DNA of 64,000 nucleotides from the NCBI GenBank assembly GCA_019055375.1, contig JAHQIW010004583.1:62001-126000 (forward strand). Direction: 5' to 3'. Shown piece after piece: positions 23,101-34,479 of this stretch. The translations under genes were made by a program, and so were the position numbers. Each line of letters opens with the position of its first letter. Within the stretch, counting starts at the first letter, position 1. Source of the stretch: Parelaphostrongylus tenuis (lineage: Eukaryota; Nematoda; Chromadorea; Rhabditida; Metastrongylidae). The notes under the pieces are model-generated. The model was not told where the DNA came from. It did no database searches and saw nothing but the letters and a program-made list of their open reading frames with translations.

Positions 23101-25656
23101 GAATACGCTATCGAAAGATCGACGTTAGGAGTATTTCTTATCTCATAAATGTGAAAAGGATCAGAAGTAGCACGCCAAACTGCGAAAGAACAAGTATTAT
23201 TTGGTATACGACAGCCGATGGGCTAGATCCGTTACCGACTGGAACTCTGAGGAAGTCAAGCGCATAACGTTAATACGACTGACTCGATGGTCTAATTTCT
23301 TTCTGAGAAGCCTAGATGAAGGATATGGTGCTTGAGGAGTCTTTGCGGAGAAGGGAAGTCAGTGGGCTACTGTTGTACGATGCAATTAAAATGGCTTATA
23401 GGCGCTCTTTCGAGTCATGCGGCGACCAACGAGACCACAGTTGCCATAAGTGATTCAAATGTTCTTTTTGATCGACCATTCTAATGTGACGTGATAATTC
23501 CATACTTTAAGCAAACTTTGGGGTAGAAATTGAATGAGTTAAATTGTTAGTTAACTCCGGTTATTGAAATTACTGATGGTGACTGGGTGTTTGTGTCTAG
23601 TGACAAATATAGATAATGACCCTTCCATTCCAAGAATTTCCGAATAGTGCAAGGTAAGTTCAATGAAAAAATGTTTTCAGTGAGGCAATCTGTACTTATA
23701 ACATAAGGATTCAACTAATAACAGTGTCTAATTAGAATGTCCTAAATAAGCAGTATCTGAGTACAGTTTTGAGGATGCACTTTGAGAATCACGTGAGGTT
23801 TCTACTTCTTCACACACACGACAGCTATAAACATATTTTTTCCATATACATATACTTGCTTTTAGCATAATTACTTGATTACGATTTATTTACTTTTCAC
23901 ATACGGTGAGCGACTACTTCATTTAACATTTTAGCAAAGTTGACCGTGGAAATTTACAGTTTTGACGTCCATCCTAGCAATATTGGCGGAACCAGATCTA
24001 TCGAGAGCCATTAGAATCGATGTTGCGGACGAATTCGTTAATGTGAGCTTTTTCTAACACTTCAAGTCTCTTAAAAATACTTATAAGTGAAAACTCGTCA
24101 TGAAGTTTTATATGAAGACCTTGTGAACACATTTGCTATGTGAACCGGCTTCATTCGAATGGTTAAAATCCAAATCATTTCGTTGACAGCAAACCAAAAT
24201 GTGTGTTTTAACCAATATTCATTTAATAGTTATTGAATGTATAGGCGCCACTAACTCAGTTTTTGAGACCATCGTTTCATTTTTCGGTATTTCAATGAGA
24301 AAAAACTCAAAAAATGCTCAAAAAATTAAAAAATCGCTCCAAAATCCGAAGGGTTAGAATCGAGGAGCTGTATGAATCGGATGTGTGCATTCGAGAAGTA
24401 CATGGATAAGATATAGACGCTATTTACGGTATATTGTCCATACATTCACGATTGTGTTGACGCTACTCGAGTTGATGTACCGCATAGCATACAGAGCAGA
24501 TTCCATTCGTAATGTTTGTTTACTCATGTGGTCATAGTGACGAGACAACGCCTGTGATGTTATAAATACAGCAAAGACGTACTGACAAGAGGTTAGATTA
24601 TTTAGAACGCTAGATTCTAATGGAATTCGTGTCGTGATCTCACCACGTCTGTTCATCTCGCCTGTAATTTCCATTAAAGTCGCGTTTTTATCCAGGAAAA
24701 GCCATATTCTAACAGATATCCTCTTGTAACATAAAATGAGTAGCGATTGGGTGGTTAACACTTAGAAGAGTGGCTGTTCAGAGAGAGTTAATATGCCTCT
24801 CACCAGGTGAATCAAAAAGCTTGTGAATATTGACAGGATTAAAAACTGTACCTGGCTTTTGAAGTAGGGCTAGCAGCACTGTTGAATATGGGAAATGGGG
24901 TGGAATCTTGACTTCGCCAACTGTTTTCATGATTTCGGTTTTTCTAATTTAATTATTCCACTATTCATTCACTTTAGATAACTTCGTCTCTAATGCAGTC
25001 TGAATTAAATCAGTGTTGTTTAAGGGAATGATAAGATATACAAACTCAAGGTTAAGGAGGTGATATTGCTAAAAAGACATTTTATTGCATGGAAAACGTG
25101 GTTACATTCACGACTGTGATGTAACCTCACTTGAGAAAATAGGATGGCTTAGAAGTAAGAGTCAAGATAATGAGCACGTTTCACTGTGTCCAAGCCTCTG
25201 TAATCACTTGATTCTGAAGTATAATTACCAGCTCACCGAATTTTCTTCGTGAGCACCACAATCTGAGAAAACTTCACGAGGTTTTGTTCAATGAGTTCAG
25301 AAGTCTTTGGAAGTAATCCTGCTCAAGTTGCGATTACCCCTTCACGACACTGCGTAGACTTTTGTGATCGTACGGCCCTTCAAATTGCCTTGTCAAATGA
25401 ATCATTCTGAGTTCTCAATCCTTTCGCGTTTTGTGAATCAAACAGTAGAACGATAATCTCAGAAGTACAATAGTTTGTAGCTTTGATACTAGCAAATGGT
25501 TATCAAATAACCACTGATTTCAATGGGAAACCGGCCACTCTGTGACTGGTACGTCGTGAAAGGGCTGAGATGCTCAATAGTTACCTGTATTCATTGCAGA
25601 ACCCTGCAGATTATAAGGAACATGTAGCAGAATGCATGAAGAAGTTACCACCATAA
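20103..25656 (+). CDS. Ubiquitin-conjugating enzyme E2 (UBC fold), 150 aa
   Basis: Accepts ubiquitin, or a ubiquitin-like protein, from E1 on a cysteine and passes it on with an E3. Six exons join in phase: 20103-20153, 20438-20512, 21956-22051, 22823-22913, 23960-24042 and 25600-25656. They encode the N-terminal helix (VKKEIDELQEK), the beta sheet with FPFKPPSVRFVHQ, the HPN motif in LYHPNVDKYGDLC with the catalytic cysteine at about residue 87, the WKPATT loop, and the C-terminal helices (ILTSILAILAEPDLSRAI, then NPADYKEHVAECMKKLPP and stop). The length is normal for a single-domain E2. HPN followed by CIPI and the NWKPATT loop resembles the UBE2L3/UBE2L6 group, but the exact class is uncertain. 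The first exon was chosen because its ATG, length and phase fit and the family's N-terminal helix is completed. Confidence 0.9.
20946..21166. mobile_element. piggyBac-like MITE
   Basis: A GC-richer island of about 220 bp starts TTATCCCTTCGGGACCA and ends, read inwards from the right, TTAACCCTTTGAAGACCA. TTAA targets with CCCTTT-type inverted ends are typical of piggyBac-derived MITEs. The left TTAA is mutated to TTAT. It has no coding capacity and lies in the second E2 intron. Confidence 0.5.
22110..22400 (-). mobile_element. Very old SINE family B copy (tentative)
   Basis: Blocks such as TCAATAATCACTGAGAGATGC and, further right, a GACCC/GGCTC-like stretch follow the order of the reverse complement of family B. 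Similarity is patchy. Lies in the E2 intron 22052-22822. Confidence 0.3.
22914..23959 (+). other. E2 intron without recognised content
   Basis: AT-rich, short open frames only, no repeat family recognised. Confidence 0.5.
24043..25599 (+). other. Last E2 intron
   Basis: Contains a 113-codon minus-strand frame (24420-24761) with a hydrophobic centre and VNTIVNVWTIYRK at its end. It might be a fragment of a nematode serpentine receptor, but no neighbouring exons fit and I do not call it a gene. Otherwise nothing is recognised. Confidence 0.4.
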
Positions 25657-25718
25657 TATTTTTGTACCATTGGTTTCGACTTCACGAATTACAAACTGAT
25701 AAGAGCAAAATATGTTCA

Positions 25719-25724
25719 AATAAA
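25719..25724 (+). terminator. Polyadenylation signal of the E2 gene
   Basis: A perfect AATAAA lies 63 bases after the E2 stop codon, a usual distance for a nematode 3' UTR. Confidence 0.65.
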
Positions 25725-26460
25725 GAGTAACGTTTTTATATGTTGTGCCAGTTTTCTTTTCTGATGATAGGAGTGTTCAGAGCATGCAGTCATTACAATT
25801 CGATCGCTTGAAAGCGGTAATTCTGAATCACATGGCGGGCAACATGCATAGTGTATTCCATGGCCTTCGTAGACGAAGCTCGTTGAGTTCAGGGCATTTT
25901 TCAGGCTGCACCAAACTGAAAAATATATTCATTATATTGAATCAAGAAAACAACAATGAGTTTGCAGGGACTGCCGCTAACGAGGTTAATTCTATCGCCT
26001 ACCATGGCAAATATTAATGCTCTTGAGGATGCTATATTTTTTCCTTCATACAATTCCTCTCATTCGTCATCCACAAAAGTCTCTCAATTTGCCGTTACTT
26101 GAGGTTTGCTGGTCTTCATAAATGTCGTTGCGCGTTGTCTGACTGATTATCCTTGGGACCCTTGGATATCCGTACGACAGTGTTCCTAGATTTTCATTGA
26201 GGGCAATCAATTAACGGATAAAGGTGATCCCATTGGAATCTGGCGCGAATTGAGTGGTATCAAACTCTTTCATGCTGAAATATGGGTGGGAACAACATAC
26301 GGTATGCAACTGAACGGCTAAGCGCGAGTGTACGGTGTTTGGACAGCAGACGAGACATTTTTCATCAGTAATATCAGAGATATTTCTGGAATATTAAAGG
26401 AAAGCAGTGCTTATAAAGTTATCACAATTTGAACCAAGAAATAGATATAATTGCATAGTA
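25725..26460. other. Intergenic, nothing recognised
   Basis: A 90-codon plus frame (25745-26017) has no recognisable motif. No repeat family was identified. Confidence 0.4.
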
Positions 26461-26461
26461 G

Positions 26462-26717
26462 GGATGCCGTGGCCGAGTGATTGTGATGTTGGTCACGGCG
26501 CGCACGGAACCGAGTTCCACTCCCCTTTCCCCTCCACCTCTTTCTGGCAGGCAACAACGCCCTATAGAACGCCACAGTAAGGCTATCCTCGAGTTGCAAG
26601 GAGAATCGTTCAACCAGTATTCTTCGCCGTTCAAGCGAATTGCATGCTAGCAAAACTGAGATCTGCACAGTGAAAAAAAATCGCTGTGATGACGGATCAA
26701 ATAAAGTTCTAAAAATG
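26462..26717 (+). mobile_element. SINE family A, copy 2
   Basis: Head GATGCCGTGGCCGAGTGATT, then GGTCACGGCGCGCACGGA and a body with GGCAACAACGCCCTATGGAACGCC-like sequence. The tail has a poly-A run, CGCTGTGA and GACGGATCAAATAAAGT. Close to copies 3 and 5. Confidence 0.8.
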
Positions 26718-26719
26718 CA

Positions 26720-28485
26720 AAAAAAAGCTCACTTAAAATCGAAAATGAACGAGAACAGGCATGAGAGACATCATGCACTGAATTCACTGCTAAAAATGCG
26801 TGGTGAAGAATTAGACATTTCGCGATCTAGCCATTATCGCTGCAGAAAGGTTTTTTCTGCGATTTTCATAATCATTCAATAGCCGATAGAGGAAGCTTTT
26901 TCTTATAATTTCAGCCATCAATCAACACCTGAATTTTCAATAAATAGATTACCCTTTTTGACTATGGAAAATGCTTTCGTAGTACGCTGTGGCAAAGAAA
27001 TAAAATTATGTTTCACGCTCGATTTTTTTTATTCGCTCGGGTAAGGTCTGGGGAGAGCTTTTAACCAAATATTCTGTGGCCATTTGATAGCACAAATCTG
27101 AATGATTCTGGAAGAGATCTATATTTTGAAAAGGTATTCTTATGACGATGTAAAGCGGAACGAAACTACTATTCACTTATATATATATAATATATATATA
27201 TATATGCACTTATATATATACGTGTACATTTATATGCAAAAGACATGAAGGCTCACCGGAAATCGTCATATATAAAAGTATAAGAAAAAATTTTTCAAAT
27301 AAATATAAAATGTAATCATGGTTTCTTCAAACACGCAGAGTGCAGCGATTCCAACTGCTCCCCGAAAGGTGTGCTATTTTCGTCATCCAATTAGGAATTT
27401 TCTTTCGTTTCGGAAAAAAAAATCTAGATCTCACGTAACTGCAGTAATAAATTTGTTTTATCGTTGTACATGTATCAGCTTCTGGTTTTTGTTTTATATT
27501 ACCAAATAAACGCTCTTGCAGGACTTTATAAGACGTCTTAAAATGCTAAATTCAATTTCAAAGTTAGCGAAATTTGATTATCAAATTATTGGTGAACTTT
27601 GGCTGAGCAAAAAATGCCACCGAAAGTAAATATCGAAAGTAGCGTAAAACGTAGAAAGTAAAACGTTTATCATTCGGCATTAGTATAACGCAATAAAAGT
27701 ATTTTTTGGAAACCAAATTGAGTATTAGAACAACTGTTTCTTAAACAATCGACTAATCATTCAAAAGCTAACAAAAAACCTTTGTGTAATGGCAGAGCCA
27801 AGCAAACGCGAGTGCAGTCTCAGAAACACTACTGGTGCTTGAGTTGCTTCTTTTTCGGCTATCCAGTGACTATTAGATGTTTGGTAAAAATCTGTGCTCA
27901 CGAAGAAACCATAGAAAAACTAGTATATCATTTTTGGCACACTTGATCAGCAAAGGGTTAAAGGTACTAAGGCCATTATGCATGGTAACTTGGCCTATAT
28001 GTCTGTAGAAAACCTAGAAATGCAGTATGTCGTTATACTTTCCAAAGGCTCATTTTTTCTTTTCAGTATCACAATGGAATCGTACTGAAGCCTATGTATT
28101 TTGTTTCACACTCCCTTCGATATTGATTCTTTTCGCTGCAAAAAAACTTACTTTACAAGTATGAGATAAAAGCTGTACAGCAATGAGACGCTGATCGTGT
28201 TTCATATAGCTGGACAAAAATGAATATATCCGACATAAAAAACAATGATATAGCCATCGTTGGTCGTTTTGCTCATCGTACATCTTCAAATCGTAGATAC
28301 TTGTATCGCCTGTGGTCTCACTAATCGTCTGGTGACTTGAACAGAGACCGCTTATGCTTCCATTTCTCCCGACTGCGTACAAGAATAATTTAGTGGGTTA
28401 GCCTCGCCGTACTCATTCTTTCAGCATCATAACCTTCTTGTGAACTGTTCCTGAAAAAATCAGACTATTTGGTCGATGGTCCTTG
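26720..28485. other. AT-rich intergenic stretch with microsatellite
   Basis: Holds a (TA)n tract at about 27176-27225. A minus-strand frame 28092-28382 (96 codons) shows no known motif. No gene recognised. Confidence 0.45.
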
Positions 28486-28489
28486 TGTT

Positions 28490-28960
28490 TTGGTCTGATA
28501 TCGTGAAGAATCCACTCAGCAACGGCTCTCATTCATCGATTATCGCACTTACGAACGCTAGTGTTAAACAGAAACTCGTGGAAATTTTTTGGAAATTTCG
28601 TTTACATGCGCAAATTTACAAAAAAAAAGCAACAATAACTCTTTTTGAAGGCATAAACCATCATTGTCAGCTCATGCGTAAACTGGCGAGCTTCTTGTGG
28701 AAAAAGCTAAACTGGTCCAACTTCTTGACAACGGTCCGCTGTGAAATATCAAACTGTTCAGCCAAATCGCAAGTGCTCAATGAAGGTACAGCATTCAAAG
28801 CGACTTGCAAGTCAGTTCGAGGGATCGACTTTCTATTAACCTCGGCATCAAAGTTAATGATCAATCAAATTTGGAAATTTAGCTTCTTAGCTGGCACGAG
28901 GTTGGTAGAGGACGTTGTTATTGTCGTTATTGATCTTGGCTTGCAAGTCACTTTTATCCA
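28490..28960 (-). mobile_element. Mariner transposase relic
   Basis: Minus-strand frame 28667-28864 contains TDLQVALNAVPSLSTCDLAE, then FDISQRTVVKKLDQF. This is the second helix-turn-helix and the region before the HEL motif of mariner transposases. Downstream, near 28500, AEWILHDIRPKH corresponds to the DEKWILYDN block with its first catalytic aspartate replaced. Several frameshifts separate the pieces, so it is dead. Confidence 0.7.
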
Positions 28961-29199
28961 AGACAGGTCCGGCCACAATGAGGCATGTCATCGCTATCAA
29001 AACTGCTTTCTTTTATTTGCTTAAATCATTTGTCCGCAGTCAATTTTGCTGCCGTATCAGCTCCTTTACCCTCATTAATCTATTGACGGCTTAGAGAATC
29101 GTTAAGCCTTTTCTACAACAACGGCGGATCGACACACACGAGTCACACTGCTGAATAGGCACTTCGGAGCTGAAATTAATGAACTATATGGATTCAATC

Positions 29200-29860
29200 G
29201 TCCAGAATTCTAGCATTTCTACTGCTTTTTCGTGGTGTTATGGTGTTACACTATACCTAAAAAAACTAAGTGGTGAGCAAATGTACGGCCTCAGACGAGA
29301 GTCAAGCTCGCGTTTCATCCGTACCGGAGACGAAGGCTACCACTACACCACCGAGGCACATTTGGGCCACCGCTCATTCTTCAATATCACTATGATAGCC
29401 ATCAGCCACCAAGCTTTAACGGATTATGTCAGATATGCGATTTCGCTTTATAAACCCATTTGAAGTGACAGCCATTGTGATAAGTAATACTCTAAATTTC
29501 TAGAATTTTTACTACCTTTTCCGCACTGTTATGATGCTGCATTGCTCACCACTCAAATCTATTAAGTATAATATAACATCATAACTGCGAAAAAAGCAGT
29601 AAAAGTATTAGAATTTTGGAGTGTTACATCTAACAGTGGCTGTCAGCTCAACTGGATAGAGCGAAATCGCATACCCGACCAAATCTGTTCAAGGTTGGTG
29701 ACTGATAGCTATCATAGAAATAATGAAGAATGAGTGGTGGCGCAAATGTACCTCTGTGGTTTAGAGGTAGCACATGTCCCAGGTATGAATGAAACGCGAG
29801 TTTGACTCCCGCCTGAGGCCGTATTTTTCCTTATCACTCAATCCTCTTAGGTGTAACGGA
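29200..29860. mobile_element. Inverted pair of tRNA-like units, pair 1
   Basis: The left unit (about 29262-29395, minus) and right unit (about 29735-29845, plus) are inverted copies. Each has a tRNA-like body ending GCGAGTTTGACTCCCGCC-like and GCCTGAGGC, with GAGTGGT/ACCACT-type ends. Their 5' ends face each other. Between them lies a second small palindrome (CCGCACTGTTATGATG against CATCATAACTGCG). Confidence 0.6.
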
Positions 29861-29869
29861 ACTAAATAG

Positions 29870-30480
29870 ATATACACAGAATCACCAATGGAAAGCGATT
29901 CAAAGATGTCAAAAAACGGAACTATCAAAAATATCCCAGGACTTTTTGCTTAACCCAATATTATGAATCCCGTCCAGCTCACGTTATCCTCAGTAGCCTA
30001 ACGTTCTGCATGCCATGCTTTCACATATACTACACAAAGAATTTCGTGAATATTTCGGCGAGATCTGTCGATTCGACTACGAAGAAATATCGCGAGGGCG
30101 AACGGCTGCGATCCACCGACTGAAATAATCAGATCTGAAGAAGACGAAGACGTCACAACGTGAGCCGATTGATGTCGTTCATCATTTCGTTTGGCAGAAA
30201 ATTCTAAAAAGCATAATGACTATCCACGCCGAAACTTTGTTGAGTTCTACGAGGCGCTCACGTGCCATCGTCTGCCACACTGCGCCTCGTGCGCGGCGGG
30301 AGTCTTGTATTTGTGCGTCCTACCATGAAAATTGGGGATTTATTGTGGAAACCTAGGATCTGGGAGGATAAAATGATTATTAAATTTAGAATACTTGAAA
30401 AGGGACTTCTGTGAAGGTTTTTCTTCACCTAAAAAGGTCCATCTATAACAAGATCCCAATGCAAGAAGGCGAAAAAAAAA
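29870..30480. other. Short intergenic stretch with Penelope-type end motif
   Basis: At 30133-30165 the sequence CTGAAGAAGACGAAGACGTC, then ACAACG, resembles the hammerhead-derived end of Penelope-like elements with a mutated GAAAC. No protein remnant adjoins it. Confidence 0.4.
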
Positions 30481-30484
30481 CGTT

Positions 30485-30728
30485 TTTAAACCTCGTTTGA
30501 GGTGAGTGGATGCGGATTTAGAGATTACAAAGACTCGCGGTGGTCTCCTACTGCATGGAGTCAGTGCTGCCTACCCTCCAAGACAAGTCTGAGACCAGTC
30601 TGGTCAGTATCGATCGACCCCAGAGGAATGGATGGCGTGGTGAGTCATGAGTGCTGGATCGGACCATCGACGTTGTGTTTGATACAGTGCACCTCTAACC
30701 ACTGCGCCACATGCGTCCTCATGCGCAT
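30485..30728 (-). mobile_element. SINE family B, minus-strand copy
   Basis: In reverse orientation GACTCGCGGTGGTCTCCTAC, CCAAGACAAGTCTGAGACCA and CTAACCACTGCGCCACATGC follow in order, matching full copies. The tail end is eroded. Confidence 0.75.
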
Positions 30729-30739
30729 AACTGGATACC

Positions 30740-31625
30740 TAAAAAGTTCTTGCTGATAAGACAGTGGAGCAAGCTATACTCTTCTGTACTTCTAGGAAGG
30801 TTTTGACCTCAGAATTACACTAATGACGATCAAATCTTTTCTAGTCATCAAAAAACCTAACTTTTTATTAGACAACTACCACGTTGTCATTGTCACCCAC
30901 TGCGCTGGCTAAGCGACCGCGCCGCTCGCCACGTGAAAAAGGAGCGTGGTATCCAACGGGCTAAGAAAAACTGGTTTAATAGGTTGTTTGTATGTTGTCG
31001 TTCTTTTTACTCCTTAGATATCGCTGAAAGACTTACAACTGTGCGCATTGGTTTCAATGCGTATTTTCTATCCAGTTGCAATTTTTGTGTTTTCTTGTGA
31101 TTTTTCAGAAATTCTCTCCATCACATCGATTTCCCCTACTAATAGATATTAGAGCAAAAACCCCGTAGCAGAACTCGCAGAACTACCACCTGCTCCCAGC
31201 AGCGTACCCATTCTGACGAGTCTACTCATTGTGGGTCCTGCAAAGATCGCCCTGACTTCAATAGTCATTTGCAAGAATTCCGTGGTCTGCTAGACGCAGA
31301 GGTATTGCAAGGCTCTGATTCAGGGACATTTTCGTCCGTCCGTTTCCATCGATTCGGACGTCAACCTCATAGCGACGAGGTTATCAGCGTGTGTGGTCGC
31401 CTAATCGCCTGTTAAGCCGTCCGCTCGGCTTTGGATTTTTCGCGCATAATGTGCAGTGAGTCAGTCGAGTTGATGACTGTCTATGTGATTCTATCTTGTC
31501 ACTCATTCCAATGCAATCAACTGAATATGAAGAGATTCGTCCAAAATCCCTCAAATATCGATTAGTCGGATAAATTTTTCTAAAAAATCAGGACCCATCC
31601 TTGAATCTGATTCTTAAGATTGATT
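30740..31625. other. Intergenic, nothing recognised
   Basis: No long frames. Around 31450-31530 a stretch (GAGTCGAGTTGATGACTGTCTATG) recurs at about 32090-32150, a short direct duplication of unknown origin. Confidence 0.4.
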
Positions 31626-31629
31626 GCAA

Positions 31630-31712
31630 AATGGGCGCCAGTAGTGCAACGAGTCAGAGCACGCGCTCCCGGATAGAGCGAGGTGCGGGTTCGAGTCCCG
31701 CCTTGCACAAAA
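31630..31712 (+). mobile_element. Single tRNA-like unit
   Basis: GGCGCCAGTAGTGCAACGAG, an arm around CGCTCCCGGATAGAGCG, then GCGGGTTCGAGTCCCGCC (a perfect T-arm) and CTTGCACAAAAG. Related to the right-hand unit at 34120-34228. The anticodon loop is not standard and the acceptor stem is imperfect, so it is probably not a working tRNA gene. Confidence 0.55.
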
Positions 31713-31773
31713 GTATTGCAGATAACTTCGCATCACTGAATATACCTATTTCTCACCTATTTTTATTGTTTCA

Positions 31774-32075
31774 CGAGCGCATATGGCGTAGTGATTAGAG
31801 GTGCTCTGCGTCGTACACAAGGTCGACGGTTCGATCTCACGCGAGCGGCTTACCAAGCCATCGATCCTTTCGGGATTGGTAGAGTGGTACCAGACTGGTG
31901 TCAGACTTGTCTGGGAGGATAAGCAGGACTGACTCGGTTCAGCGGGAGGCCACCGCGAGTCATTGTAAAGACCAGATAAGCATTCAATCACCTCAAACGA
32001 AGTTAAAAATTGAAGTCGAATGCATGGCGCATCCCTCAGGGATTGGTCAACGCCGAGAGCTTTATCCTTTATTTT
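31774..32075 (+). mobile_element. SINE family B, nearly full copy
   Basis: Head GAGCGCATATGGCGTAGTGA, B box GACGGTTCGATCTC, then CCAGACTTGTCTGGGAGGAT-like sequence, GAGGCCACCGCGAGTCATTG and the tail GGGATTGGTCAACGCCGAGAGC. Confidence 0.85.
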
Positions 32076-32339
32076 AAGTACTGTGTCAATGAGTCAGTTG
32101 AGTTGATGACGGTCTATGATGTGATTCTATCTTGTCACTCATTCCAGTGCAGTCAGCTGAACATGAAGAGATTCATTCGAAGGCACTTGCCATGGTAAAT
32201 AATCCAGTCTTCTTCCTTTTGCTACAAGTTCAATGCCTACTTGTTACTTGGCTGTACTGTTTCGTTGGCGATAATCAATTTAACTCTATTTATATTCAAA
32301 ATAAAGCAAATAAATAAGATTTTCGAGCCCTATTTATCG

Positions 32340-32612
32340 ATTGGGACGCCGTGAACAAGTGGCTGTGATACTCGTCACGGCTCTCGTGGAACCAAGCTCC
32401 ACCCCCAGCTCTCTCCGGCAGTCAACAGCAACGCCCTATGGAGCGCCACAGCAAGGCTATCCTTAAGATTCCAAGGAGGCTCACTCAACCAGTATTCTAC
32501 GTCATTCAAGAAGAAGACGAAGAAGCGTTTCGAATACTAGAAGTATTGGGATCCGCATAGTGAAAAAGAAAACCACTGTGAAAACGGATCAATAAAGTGT
32601 CTAAAAGAAAGT
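32340..32612 (+). mobile_element. SINE family A, copy 3
   Basis: Head GGGACGCCGTGAACAAGTGG, body with CTCTCCGGCAGTCAACAGCA and GCGCCACAGCAAGGCTATCC, and tail with ACTGGGATCC-like, AAAACCACTGTGAAAACGGA and AATAAAGTG. The best preserved tail of the family. Confidence 0.8.
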
Positions 32613-32639
32613 ATATCGATTAGTCCTATCGATTTTCTG

Positions 32640-33540
32640 CAAATTTGATGCCTTCTTCTTATTTGTCCTTGTTTCTCCACGGGATTGAGTGCATTGATTA
32701 CTTGATTATTGATTGGCTATTCAATTGTTTCACTTCAAATCACCTTACTGATCCATCTCAAGGGTTTTTCTTTACTGTCCTGATCCCAGGACTACTAGCA
32801 TTCAAATCGTACCCCGCTTGCCCGGGGATTTTATCCCCTTCACGAACGCCGTAGAATACTGGTCGAGCACGTCTTGCAATTCGAGGATAGCCAGGTTGCG
32901 GCGTACCTCAGGGCGCTCGTCATTGATTACCAGAGGATGGTGGGAGGGCAAGAGAGGGTGATCAATCCCACGTCGAGCCATGCCAAGCTCCACTAGCCAC
33001 TCGACCGTAGTCTTGAAATAACTAATTATCCAGACAATCCGCTTCCGAACCCCTAAATTTCTGCTCTCGAAGCAGAGCTCATAACGATGCCGACAATGCG
33101 ATCGGTGAATCAGAAGCATCCGAGTGAACTCGACTTTTTTCTTCCATTACATTTTGCTGGTTTGCATGGACATAATCCGTCTCCCAGAAAAATCCCAGCG
33201 CTTGTTTTAGCTCCGATGATATTCCTGTGGGCTTTTTCGTCCTTTTTGTAGATCAAAAGGAATAGAAATCAGATTATACGAATAGAAAAATCGAAATCCG
33301 GTCGTTACATATGCCTTTTTGGCCGTGTTAGATCAAATTCCAGAGTGTTTAAAAGTCGATTCAAAGAGAGAAACCTTAACATTTTTTCTAATCTTTCTTT
33401 TTTCTCGTATTTTTTCCATATTTTCCTGATACATGTTGCTATACTAATGTCTTTTGACTAGTCGAATAACTATGAGTAATCATTGCTCAGAATTCTTTTT
33501 ATTTGACAGCCAATTGTGGTAGTATGATGTTCTTCTATAC
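32640..33540. other. Intergenic, unassigned open frame
   Basis: A 105-codon minus-strand frame (32802-33119) has no known domain. Its 3' part (GAGGATAGCCA, then CGTACCTCAG) resembles a stretch near 37740-37780, so it is more likely part of an unnamed repeat than a gene. Confidence 0.35.
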
Positions 33541-33863
33541 CCAAAAATGTGGCGTGCTGTGCAAAAACATTTGCGTCAGCCGGATTCGAACCCAGATCTA
33601 ATCATGTAGCAATTTCGTTGCTCAGTTTTGAGGCTCTTGTTTCTAGGGAAAAAAAATTCTTCTCGCTTTTTCACAGCAGGCTTTTGCCCTTGCTCGTCAA
33701 GCCCAACCCATCGCAAACCCTGCTTAGAGGTTGGCGATAACCCGGTCGTACAGCCGTCTTCAGTACCTGAAGTAATGGAAGCTATCCAGTCCTGGCTTAT
33801 AACTTGTTAGTAAAAATGGCTACAGATGCGAATATAAAGTAGCTTTATTTCCAACAATGCTAA

Positions 33864-34228
33864 GTGATGCGGAAAACTTTGTGCATCGGACGGGATCCGA
33901 ACCCGCATTTATCCTTTCCGGGGCGTGTGCTAACCAGCTGCGCTAGTCATGCCTATTTTGTCACAACTCTTTCCTTATAGGACTGTATCGACAGTCCATA
34001 GATGTTTATCGTCTTTGAGCCTTCTGTGTTTTTTTTTCTTTCTTTGTTGTTTCCCTTTTTTTCCTAAGCGTTTTTGTTCCCTTGGGGCTAAAATCACCTA
34101 TCATTTCTCAAGATAGAAAGAGTGGTGGCAAAACAGGCATCGGTAGTGCAGTTGGTTGGCACGCACTCCGGAATGGGTGAAATGCGGGTTCGAGTCTCGT
34201 CCGATGCACAAGGTTTTGCATACCACTC
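33864..34228. mobile_element. Inverted pair of tRNA(Gly)-like units, pair 2
   Basis: The clearest pair. The right unit (34120-34228, plus) starts GAGTGGTGGCAAAAC and ends GGTTTTGCATACCACTC. Between them lies a tRNA-like body with acceptor-type GCATCGG and CCGATGC, a D-arm, and GCGGGTTCGAGTCTCGTC. The left unit (about 33867-33975, minus) is an inverted copy by eye about 80 percent alike. The anticodon loop appears to have six bases, so it is not a normal tRNA. Part of a further minus-oriented unit lies at 33550-33615. Confidence 0.7.
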
Positions 34229-34479
34229 TATATCATTGGATATATGATCTAATCCTATCATACCACCGCTGGAAGCGGTCAATTAAAATCCTAATTGTAT
34301 ATGAATAACTTTATTTCCTGGGAATTTTGCCCATTAAAAACGAACGAAGAGAAACTATCTTCTTCCCCGATCTTTCGCAATAGTTTCTTGCCTGTCATCC
34401 TCAGCCCATTCACAAACAATGTCACTTGGAGGTTGCCGCTTACTTACTCCTACGGCCAGCTGTCTTTTTATTCATCTAT

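Noticed and set aside
24420..24761. 113-codon minus-strand frame, possible chemoreceptor fragment
   Set aside because: No characteristic motif can be pinned down and no adjoining exons fit. Length alone is not enough.
27175..27310. CRISPR-like or regularly spaced repeat
   Set aside because: It is a plain TA microsatellite. Nothing in the window suggests a prokaryotic origin.
31630..31712. Candidate functional tRNA gene
   Set aside because: Good T-arm, but a poor acceptor stem and anticodon arm, and it belongs to the dispersed tRNA-like repeat family.
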